From assembly GCA_964428835.1 (NCBI GenBank), contig CAYRZQ010000005.1, positions 1-64,000 of the forward strand: DNA of 64,000 nucleotides, in the 5' to 3' direction. The position numbers and the translations under genes were made by a program. The DNA is from JAIXWP01 sp964428835 (GTDB lineage Bacteria > Bacteroidota > Bacteroidia > Flavobacteriales_D > Sanyastnellaceae). The notes below the pieces were generated by a model that searched no databases, was not told the origin of the DNA, and saw only the letters and a program-made list of their open reading frames with translations. Within the stretch, counting starts at the first letter, position 1, and every line of letters starts with the position of its first letter. Below are positions 45,101 to 51,154 of the stretch, piece after piece.

Positions 45101-48100
45101 AAAGTTGGAGCACCGCAAACGCCAGTATTGATTGTCCATCTAAAACAATTCACCCCTACTCCAAGTCCGGTTACGCTGGTAATTGGAGAGGTTGGATTAC
45201 TGAAAGTACCGCTTCCTGAAACAACAGTCCATTGGCCTGTTGCTGGGAAAATCGGACTATTTCCCGTCAGCGTAATGCTAGATGTAGTGTTACAAATGCT
45301 TTGATCAGCGCCAGCATTTGCTGGCGATTGTGCCGCAGGAAACACAGTAATAGTCATTTGATCACTCGTCAAAATCGGGGTAGCACACGGACCGTTATTT
45401 ACTGTCCATTGCAGTGTGTAAATGCCAGGAACAAATCCAGAGACACTGGTGGATGGGCTAGTTGGATTAGCAATGGTCAAAGTGTTGGGCCCACTAACTT
45501 GAGACCAAGCACCTGTTGCGGGGCTTATGAGGTTATTACCGGACAGATTAGCGCTAGCTGCGTTCGAGCAAATTTGCTGATCGGGACCGGCATTTGCTTG
45601 TGTTTGTGATGAGCTAAATACGAAGATGGCTACAAGATCATTGGTGCTTCCGCAGGTTCCATTATTAATGGTCCATCGGAAAATATTTATACCTACAGCT
45701 AAATTATTTATTGCGGTGGTTGGACTATTTGGCGATACAATAACACCAGATCCTGCTACGAGTGTCCACGTTCCGATGGATGGTGCAATGGCTGCATTGG
45801 CTGCCATTGTAGCACTAACAGGCGCCACACCAGTGAAGCAAAGAAGTTGGTCGGGACCTGCATTTGCAACTTGAGCATTCGCATTAAATACATTAATGGT
45901 CATTTCGTCAAACACAGTATTTCCGCACGCTCCGTTTTGAATGGTCCATCTGAATACAAACGTTCCAGTACTGAGGTTTGAAATAGTTGTGGTAGGAGAT
46001 GTTGGCGTATTGATAGAAGCACCGCCAGGTCCGCTTACTTGTGTCCACAGTCCAGTGGCAGGAGCAGCAGGGGCTGTTGCGGCCATAGTGAAGGTATTTG
46101 TCGGCAAACAAATCGTAGCATCTGGACCAGCATTCGTAGTAGAAATATTTCCATTGAATACGGTAATGGTCATTTGGTCGCTCACCACCGGGTCGCACGA
46201 ACCATTAGAAAGTGTCCATTGGAAAACATTGTTTCCAAGACTCAAGCCGCTAACAGTTGCAGAGGTGGGTCCAGTTGGAGCGATAGTACCTGTTCCTGAC
46301 ACGAGCGTCCATTGTCCTGTTCCAGGGGCAGTGGGGGCATTACCATTGATGCTCGCAGTGATAGGAGTATTTGTGAAACAGAATGTTTGATCAGGCCCGG
46401 CATTGGCAGCGGGTTGAGATTCGGGGAATACGGTAATGATGACATCATCAACAGTAATCGCTCCGGCGCAAGGACCGTTGTTCATAGTCCAGCGGAATCT
46501 ATTTTGACCAACTGATAGACCAGATACGGTAGCGCTGGGATCATTGACATTCGAGAAAGAGCCAGTTCCACTGACAACACTCCAGGTTCCTGTCGCTGGT
46601 GCTATAGGTGAGTTTGCGGCAAGAGTAGTGGTATTGTTTGGTAAGCATACCGTTTGATCTGCCCCTGCATTAGCTGCAGGAGATGATGGATTGAATACAG
46701 TAATTACAATCTCATCCGTAAGTGTACCACAAGGTCCATTATTGATGGTCCATCGGAAGCGGTTCACACCAATGCTCAAACCAGTAACGGTGGTATTTGG
46801 GGCGCTTGCATTAGCGAAGGTACCCGATCCTTGAACTACTGTCCAAGCTCCTGTTGCGGGTACAATAGGAGTGTTTGCTGTGAGGTTGAGGAATGTGAAT
46901 GCGCCTTGACAAACGGTTTGGTCAGGTCCTGCATTTGCAGGCGGGTGACTATTGTTAAATACGCGAATCACCATTTCATCATTAGTATCTCCGCCAGGGC
47001 AGGGGCCATTCGAGATGTTCCAGACGAATGTATTTATCCCAACTGCCAAGTTTGTAATCTGTGTTGTTGCACTATTGATGTTTTGAATGGTTGCTGTTCC
47101 CGAGGTGATCGACCATGTACCTATTGCTGCTGTTCCTGGGTCATTGGCCTGCATCGTGTATGTGGTAGTAGAACATAAGTTGGCATCGGGGCCAGCATTA
47201 GCGGCAGGAGGCGTGCCTTGGAATCGGGTGATTTGAACGAGGTCAACCCTATTCACCGAACACCACGGATAGCTTTGTGTCCAGATAAATGAGTTTTGAC
47301 CTAATGATAAATTGGAAACTGTTGTATTAGGAGAGTTTGGGTTTGCCAAAATACCTGTACCGCTAGCAACAGTCCAGAAACCAACGGCAAGGGGGTCGGG
47401 GTTAATGGCAGATAGCGATGCTTGACTAGGGCCACAGACAAACTGATCTGCGCCAGCGTTGATAGGAGTATTAGGATTGACGACAGTGAAAATCAGATCC
47501 AAACTTCCTTGAAATCCGAATTCATTTTCAACAACGAATGTCACAGTGTCTCGCCCTACAAAGTTGAAAGGTGCAGTGTATCGGAAGCACGTATCATGCG
47601 GTGCGGAAGGAGGCGCGATGATAATATTACCTTCATTACCACTAAAGCTATCAATAAAGTTATTGTTACCGCAGCTAAATACACGCAAGCAGTGGTCAAC
47701 ACTTTGGCCTTGACATAAAGTGGCGACGTTGTAAATAGTAGTTGGAATGGGCTCTGCAGCGCTTGGATCCTGAAACTCAAACGCGTCATCAAAGCCCGAT
47801 AAATATCCATACGCTCCTGTGGCTCCATTACCTGTGAGCCAGCCCGCATGAAAGAATCCTTGCGATTGCACAACAACATTAAGAGGCAAGTTGGCATTGG
47901 GAATAGTCGCCGCTCTCCATCCGGGTAAACCAGGGACGTTTTGAATGATTATTCCTGGAAATGCAGTAAACGGCGTTCCATTTATGGTTAAAGTAGCTGC
48001 TGCCGTGGGCTGAATCAAAATCTGCATGATTTCTTGTAGCCCGGGAATGTTAAACCTAGAAAACTCTATATACCTCGAACCAGTACACGATATTTCGGGC

Positions 48101-49134
48101 ATGGCACTCATATCTACTTCTTCATCTAGAGAACAACCACTGACGTGGTAGCAAAATGCTGGGCGGTCTGTTCTAAAGTAATGCGGAGCTCCAAAAGCGC
48201 CGGTCATTGTCCAATCAAAGAATTCACCAGCGTTGATGGTAGCAGCAGGCGTAGCTGAGCCATCGATAAAGATGTTTGTATTGTTCTGGGTTGCTACAAT
48301 AATCGAATAATCCCATGGGAAGTTATTATTACCCTTAATACACACCCATTCATTACCTGCGAGTCCAGTAGGAACCAGCTGGTCCGTTCCCCCGTCCGCA
48401 GCGTTGGCACCAGCTCCAGATATGCGCGTGTGGGTAGAACCACTGATCACTACGATATCTCTATTAGATGTGACCCGAGAACCACACACGTGCTCTATGG
48501 GACTATTTCCTCTAATCAGGTAGCTTTCTCCAGCTTGTAATATTACCGTGTGTGGGTTAGATAACGCAGTGGTTCCATACATCGTGAAAGGTGTGCGAAA
48601 GCTAACCTGTGTATTATTTTCTAATGCCATTACCGTAATGAAGTGATACTCTTCGGGCCCATAACTTCCATTGAAATTTCTAACCTGAGAACCACAATAA
48701 AACTCCCTTCCTAGGGCATTTCTCCCCTTCAAGGTAACTAGCGTTTGGTTGGTGCCTCCTGCAACGCGGTGTACACATTGAATTGGGGCTGAAGATGTAA
48801 TTCTTAATCCAAACTGTCGACTTGGAACACCCTCAACATTTGTTTGCCCTAAGACTGGTGTCAAAGGCACGAATAATGGGGTTCCAGATGTAACTGTGCC
48901 CGTAAAATTGAACGTTGTTCCATCAAGAGTGGATACGTTTACCGTAACTGGAAAACCGAACGGCGTGCTGATTACCAGATTCGATGGACTGTTTCGATCG
49001 GTATTTGAAACATCCCAAATTGGAGGCATCCAAAATTCTGTATCAAACTGGGCGGTTACGCTTTGAGAAAAAACTAAACCAAGAAGCACAATAATGATCT
49101 TGGTCAACAAACGGGATATATATTTTCCTACCAT
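36175..49134 (-). CDS. Giant T9SS surface adhesin (4319 aa) with IgGFc-binding-like N-domain and 41 repeats
   Basis: A signal peptide (about 1-29) is followed by an IgGFc-binding-protein-like domain (about 30-460: HVCGSRVTSNRDIVVISGS, GGTDQLVPTGLAGNEWVCIK). Next is a cadherin-like module (about 470-558: FRYTAPFNFVGRDTVTFVV), then 41 tandem repeats averaging 89 residues (559-4224). A type B gliding-motility-associated sorting domain ends the protein (4225-4319: DAFSPNGDGVNDTFVI, LKIFNRWGAQVFE). A consensus repeat reads NAGPDQELC...FPATGxW...SGTGTI...SPTTxVTGLxxGxNxFRWTIxNGPC. Each repeat has two conserved cysteines; six have an additional pair. Acidic residues rise sharply toward the C-terminus. 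It probably folds as a string of Ig-like domains on the cell surface, for adhesion or gliding. PorP/SprF and OmpA partners follow directly. Confidence 0.92.
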   Translation of the reverse strand: MVGKYISRLLTKIIIVLLGLVFSQSVTAQFDTEFWMPPIWDVSNTDRNSPSNLVISTPFGFPVTVNVSTLDGTTFNFTGTVTSGTPLFVPLTPVLGQTNVEGVPSRQFGLRITSSAPIQCVHRVAGGTNQTLVTLKGRNALGREFYCGSQVRNFNGSYGPEEYHFITVMALENNTQVSFRTPFTMYGTTALSNPHTVILQAGESYLIRGNSPIEHVCGSRVTSNRDIVVISGSTHTRISGAGANAADGGTDQLVPTGLAGNEWVCIKGNNNFPWDYSIIVATQNNTNIFIDGSATPAATINAGEFFDWTMTGAFGAPHYFRTDRPAFCYHVSGCSLDEEVDMSAMPEISCTGSRYIEFSRFNIPGLQEIMQILIQPTAAATLTINGTPFTAFPGIIIQNVPGLPGWRAATIPNANLPLNVVVQSQGFFHAGWLTGNGATGAYGYLSGFDDAFEFQDPSAAEPIPTTIYNVATLCQGQSVDHCLRVFSCGNNNFIDSFSGNEGNIIIAPPSAPHDTCFRYTAPFNFVGRDTVTFVVENEFGFQGSLDLIFTVVNPNTPINAGADQFVCGPSQASLSAINPDPLAVGFWTVASGTGILANPNSPNTTVSNLSLGQNSFIWTQSYPWCSVNRVDLVQITRFQGTPPAANAGPDANLCSTTTYTMQANDPGTAAIGTWSITSGTATIQNINSATTQITNLAVGINTFVWNISNGPCPGGDTNDEMVIRVFNNSHPPANAGPDQTVCQGAFTFLNLTANTPIVPATGAWTVVQGSGTFANASAPNTTVTGLSIGVNRFRWTINNGPCGTLTDEIVITVFNPSSPAANAGADQTVCLPNNTTTLAANSPIAPATGTWSVVSGTGSFSNVNDPSATVSGLSVGQNRFRWTMNNGPCAGAITVDDVIITVFPESQPAANAGPDQTFCFTNTPITASINGNAPTAPGTGQWTLVSGTGTIAPTGPTSATVSGLSLGNNVFQWTLSNGSCDPVVSDQMTITVFNGNISTTNAGPDATICLPTNTFTMAATAPAAPATGLWTQVSGPGGASINTPTSPTTTISNLSTGTFVFRWTIQNGACGNTVFDEMTINVFNANAQVANAGPDQLLCFTGVAPVSATMAANAAIAPSIGTWTLVAGSGVIVSPNSPTTAINNLAVGINIFRWTINNGTCGSTNDLVAIFVFSSSQTQANAGPDQQICSNAASANLSGNNLISPATGAWSQVSGPNTLTIANPTSPSTSVSGFVPGIYTLQWTVNNGPCATPILTSDQMTITVFPAAQSPANAGADQSICNTTSSITLTGNSPIFPATGQWTVVSGSGTFSNPTSPITSVTGLGVGVNCFRWTINTGVCGAPTFDEVCVTVFDNNAPVANAGPDLSFCLPITSATMAANNATFPAVGLWTLVSGTGNIVSPNSPTTQITGLSLGSNTFRWTINNGSCGTITFDEITIVIFNNNQGPPNAGPDAQLCTPTSTYTMQGSSVSSPATGQWTLISGTGTIGNAGSPNASISGLGIGSNVFRWTILNGPCPAGQNFDDMTIFVFDENQQSANAGPDQQLCFTGVAPANAVMSASPVIAPGTGQWSIIQGSGTIVNPTSPTTSINNLGVGLNIFRWTVNNGPCANGVTFDEVSIFVFSGAQAAANAGPDQELCSTNPSTTLAGNNVIFPGTGAWTIVQGTAVFANATNPTTTVSGLSIGTNILRWTINNGPCNPSTTFDDVTIVVFNNAQAPANAGADFSACTSQGALTLTGTPFTFPATGLWALVSGSGTIATPNNSTTLVSNLGVGTNTFSYTIFNGPCAAPSVDQIVITEFSENQTAANAGADQNLCLPTASTTLTGNSLISPATGQWTLIQGSGNIVSPNSPTTAITGLAVGENIFRWTISNGPCDPSTTFDQVSIFVFSNAQPAANAGADQSFCEPVSSTTLTANNVIFPATGQWTWVSGPVAPTIVSPTNSSTLVTGLGVGANVFRWTITNGPCVPNQTFDEITILIFDRNQPTANAGPDQSLCSPTFTTQLQGNNALFPASGQWTLISGTGTITNPTSPTSTVTGLSIGENIFRWTISNGPCTNSVTFDEVSIFVFNSNAPVANAGPDQSICTPASSVVMAANSAIFPGTGQWSLVSGSGTIISISNSATTIANLPVGVHVFRWTINNGLCGSQTTFDDVVITVFSASSPSANAGPDQDLCTPITSTTLSGSAPIFPATGIWTLVSGTGTIIDPTNPSSGVTGLSIGPNVFRWTVQNGPCANGVTFDEVTITIFNGGAAQPNAGIDQELCSPTSTTVLAADAAVFPGVGTWSVVQGTGTFSNVNNPNATVSGLSIGINIFRWTVNYSTCGSPSDDVSIIVYNSAQGASNAGPDQTICTPQNSVSMAAAAVLSPGFGTWSIVQGSGSFADVNDPNTVVTNLSVGQNIFVWTVYNGPCLAAPLTTDTVSIWVFDQNNPVANAGADQEFCTPTASTTVQGSSIIFPANGVWSVVQGTANIFDPTNPTTSVTGLTVGETILRWTVFNGNCLSPVTQDDISIFIYDQNQANANAGPDQELCFTGVTPVNTTMSGNALTFPASGSWSLVSGGGIIADPSSPTTAITNLPVGENIFSWTVQNGPCPNGTTTDFVSIFVFSNVNPIANAGPDQEICLPNTSVVMQGSSYIFPATGTWSFIQGSGTFANVNDPNTTVSNLAVGINIIRWTVDNGPCASGITTDQVEIRVFDNNAPAANAGADIHVCEPTTSVIMNATVPAVPGVGVWTVIAGGSGVTISDINNPNATVSGFVVGETILSWSVYNGPCPVTNTSDLVSIFLYEESQPEANAGADQDICTPQTTTTISANNAIFPATGTWTLLSGSGTIVNPNSPTTEVTNLGVGANVFCWNILNGPCDPPFTTDCVTINVFDSNQAAASAGDDQEFCLPTTSTTLVGSAVIGSSIGQWTIVQGGGLINNISSSTTSVTNMPQGENIFRWTVDNGSCGTTFDEVSVFIYNNDAPEAAAGPDAAFCTPISTYTMQANTPEIPGLGTWAIEVGPGLTGTGTIDDLNNPNANISGLVVGENRFSWTIYNGPCEVPTIDYISIFIYDENQPDADAGLDQEICLPLNSVDMAANAPIFPASGQWTLISGGGTITDPSSPTTSITNLPQGVNVFQWTIDNGPCDPSITSDQVTIFVFDPNAPEASAGPDQEFCEPVSSTNLAALAPATPGVGTWTLVAGTGTIADINDPNTAITDLTVGENCFLWTVYNGPCEPVTEDQVCIYIFPDDQLPANAGEDQELCTPLTSTQMSANEVTFPAVGQWSIIQGSADIDNIFDPNTVLTNIAEGVNILQWTIQNGPCDNSLTSDIVEVRVYNDQNPLADAGPDQELCLPINSTTVNGSALTAAATGLWTNIDGGGTIVNPTSSTTEITDMPIGFNTFVWSVDNGACGSSSDTITIAVFNPGEVIANAGEDASYCTPVSTHCMSASAPSEPAVGTWVLITGTGEVENPNDPNTCINGLTVGENIFMWQIDNGPCGLTIDVMSIFIYNENTPDANAGPDIELCYPDTIVNMAASSAEFPAIGTWSIIDGPGVIDDLNSPTSLITGLEIGTTTLVWTVNNGVCPNGITSDTIVVRVFDPEATAPLAGPDQFICTPQSEVTMFGNPADTPSFGTWNLTQGSATITDINNPFTTVTDLAVGINIFTWSFYISSCGSNPVDDVAIYVYDQNQPPADAGPDQELCFPNTSTVMAGNDVIVPAIGTWSLVSGTATIEEPNNPNTAISNLGNGTNVFVWTIDNGPCIDAITTDTMEIRVFSPDAPTAFAGQDLFTCTPINCIAMNAEEPEDPQTGTWTVVSSVNGNGATAPPSFVDPTDPNSDLCNLVVGVHTLNWEIYNGPCNNDSNDDVQVFVYDNTAPAADAGEDIFLCSPESSTILNANAAVFPGVGFWSIENAIGPNGAISGGTFSDLNDPNATISDLQIGIYTLVWTIDNGACGAPTSDTVIVQINNPLSPNADAGPDQEFCIDLTDAVMNGNEPLFPAFGTWTAISFDPTGTIVDPSDPNTSITDIPLNEHLFVWCIDNGACPNASTCDTVSVYVNDITIAAANAGDDLFFCGAPDSLIMQASIAVGLAEGVWTFNDNIYTFTDDTFHESVVYGFQNGINTFTWTVDNGACGISSDDITITVYDPTLPPAYAGESNAICENRFQSFNLNATDPPLPANGWWSIAEGPIVISDSTDANAEVLSLGEIIEQLVDVPSSIVWVVDNGVCGITTDTVVYILEDCLTVEIPDAFSPNGDGVNDTFVIPNLESYPNHSLKIFNRWGAQVFEAAPYLSDWDGRSSHPATLGENLPVSTYYYILDLGNGEDAFRGFVYLKR
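36463..47460 (-). repeat. Array of 41 in-frame coding repeats, about 268 bp each
   Basis: The array was hand-segmented from the NAG/DAG-D start of each unit; lengths vary from about 86 to 98 codons. Checked boundaries include 45318/45054, 40761/40494, 39687/39423, 38895/38634, 37836/37548 and 37260/36987. DNA copies are diverged rather than identical. Some repeats share local features with those five units away (5-9 with 10-14), which suggests block duplication. The array is about 11 kb and encodes 85% of the protein. Confidence 0.93.
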
Positions 49135-49300
49135 GGGTGAACGGGTTCTCGCTTTATTTGAGTTAAGAAGTTTAGGACCAATAAATAATTATTAGCCGTC
49201 GTAAAATTCACAACATCAAGCGCACGTTATTTTAACCTCGTCGAAAGATTTCAACAAGCGAACGTGCAATGCATTGATTTTACTCTAATTATCTGTAATC

Positions 49301-51040
49301 CTAATTTTTGATGACCTTCAGATACGCAGAATACGTATCATTGGTTACTCTTAAAACGTAGATGCCGCTTGAGTTTTCGCGAAGGTCTAATTGTATTGGT
49401 TCACTCGTGGATACGCGTTCAATTTTTGATATCAAACGTCCTTCGAGATTAAGAATTTCAATATTAACCAGAGAAGATTTCGATTCTGTCAGATCAAGCC
49501 AGTAAATTCCTTGGCTTGGATTCGGAAAGACCTTTAATGAGTTGGCAAACTCCAAATCATTAGTGGAATTCACTACGGTCAGAACTTCTCCTTCAATCTC
49601 ACAGCCATAGTTGGTAGTTACAGTAATTCCATAATTACCGCTAGCGGGATCAAGAATGAAAGAATCATTGGCACCTTCAATTGGCAAGCCATTGAATGTC
49701 CATTGGTAGCTAGTGTAAATATCTTCGACAGATAATTCATTGTTCAATTCATCGAAAACGATATTCACAGGCAAGCAAAGCACGAAGTCGCTTGAAATGG
49801 TCTCACAACCAAACTCATTGGAAACGGCGCAGCTATATACGCCACCTTCGTTAGCTATCAAGGTATCATCGGTAGCTCCAGTGATTGGAATACCATTCAA
49901 AAACCATTGAAACGTATTGCCTCCAGCAATAGTAGCCGTAAGAGTATTTGTCGAGGAGCTAATGGTAACAGTTGGTGAGGGAAGAACCGAAACGGTCACT
50001 TCATCCGTAATATTTAAGGTCTCTTGCAACAAAATGGTCCACGTACCAATAGTTCCATCTCCTGAATTGAATACCGCTTGTCCTGAAGTTAAGTCGATAT
50101 TAAAAGTGCCCAATAAATCGTCAGCAGTTAAATCATCTTCATCCCAAAAAGAAATGGAATATTCGGGATTGGAAAGCACGATGTTCAAATTACTCCAGAC
50201 AACGGTGGTGGAGTTATCAGTGGTGGTGGAGGTAAACACTACATTGCCTTCTCCATCGGATAGAGTAAAGTAAGGATCTGCAGTTCCCGAAAAGAATTCA
50301 TCAATATCACCATTACCGCTACCATTGATATTACCAAGGTTTATCTCATCCAGTATATATTCAGAAATAATAGTATTTAGCGATACTTCATAATCGCCTT
50401 CTGTCTCGTATAGGGCGGTAACGCTGGGATTTGTTGATGTTTCTCCATTGCCGAGGTTCCAGTTGTAGGTTGTGATTTGATGATTAGCTCCATTCAGTGT
50501 TGCCTCAAGATTCGCCGTCAAACTGCCGCAACTGGCGGTGTTGTCTATTGTAAAGCTTGAGGTGGTGGTGCTGCCTTGTTCAATGACCAAGGTGTATGTA
50601 AAACTTTGGTTTTGATTGACCTCAAAGCCTGCTACGGTTGCCACTACCGCAACATTTATCAAAACATCATAAATTCCCGGAAGCAAAGGTGTGCCGCATA
50701 GTGTTGCACATCCATAATTTTCACCCTGTGCAGGAAAATAAACACCGTTGGGGTTGTTGGTAGTGTATGAAAAACCAAATGGCAATCCTGTCACAGACGT
50801 AATCGTGATCTGATTTAGCGTGACAGTGACATTAAGCTCAGGTTCAAGAATGGTCGATGGCAAGAAGAAAGTGAGTACTTGCTCGTAGTATTCTCCAGTA
50901 AATCCAACGGGTAGAGTTTCTGGACATAGGGTTGGCTGACCATCAGCGCTCACACAAGATAAGTCGGGATCGCAGCTGGGACATTGACCAAAAATGGTAA
51001 TTGTTTGCAGGAAAAATAAACAAATGGCGAAGTACTTCAT
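49301..51040 (-). CDS. Secreted multi-domain protein with type A T9SS sorting domain
   Basis: This 579-residue protein has a signal peptide (MKYFAICLFFLQTITIFGQ) and a Cys-rich N-terminus (CPSCDPDLSCVS). The order after that is: an Ig-like or cadherin-like strand region to about 150; a PKD-like domain (about 165-225: ITTYNWNLGNGETSTNPSVT); a C2-like segment with acidic turns (about 250-330: WSNLNIVLSNPEYSISFWDE); two Ig-like repeats of the FQWFLNGIPITGATDDTL / YQWTFNGLPIEGANDS type; and a type A sorting domain (about 505-579: LKVFPNPSQGIYWL, SGIYVLRVTND). It lies 166 bp upstream of the giant adhesin on the same strand and may be co-regulated. Its function is probably binding at the cell surface. 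Confidence 0.85.
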   Translation of the reverse strand: MKYFAICLFFLQTITIFGQCPSCDPDLSCVSADGQPTLCPETLPVGFTGEYYEQVLTFFLPSTILEPELNVTVTLNQITITSVTGLPFGFSYTTNNPNGVYFPAQGENYGCATLCGTPLLPGIYDVLINVAVVATVAGFEVNQNQSFTYTLVIEQGSTTTSSFTIDNTASCGSLTANLEATLNGANHQITTYNWNLGNGETSTNPSVTALYETEGDYEVSLNTIISEYILDEINLGNINGSGNGDIDEFFSGTADPYFTLSDGEGNVVFTSTTTDNSTTVVWSNLNIVLSNPEYSISFWDEDDLTADDLLGTFNIDLTSGQAVFNSGDGTIGTWTILLQETLNITDEVTVSVLPSPTVTISSSTNTLTATIAGGNTFQWFLNGIPITGATDDTLIANEGGVYSCAVSNEFGCETISSDFVLCLPVNIVFDELNNELSVEDIYTSYQWTFNGLPIEGANDSFILDPASGNYGITVTTNYGCEIEGEVLTVVNSTNDLEFANSLKVFPNPSQGIYWLDLTESKSSLVNIEILNLEGRLISKIERVSTSEPIQLDLRENSSGIYVLRVTNDTYSAYLKVIKN

Positions 51041-51154
51041 CAGTTGCTAAGATCAAAGGTTAAGGCAATGATAAGAAATTATGCATTTGTGTGGATTGTT
51101 TAGGTATTAATTCCTTTTGGATGTCTATTTTTGACGACTCAAAAAATAAATGGA

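Noticed and set aside
36463..47460. CRISPR-like periodicity
   Set aside because: The period of about 268 bp is coding, the units are diverged throughout, and no short identical repeat with unique spacers exists.
42823..47718. Series of long open frames on + opposite the giant adhesin gene
   Set aside because: They recur at the repeat period, lack starts with signals and family similarity, and arise because in-frame repeats copy the same antisense frame many times.
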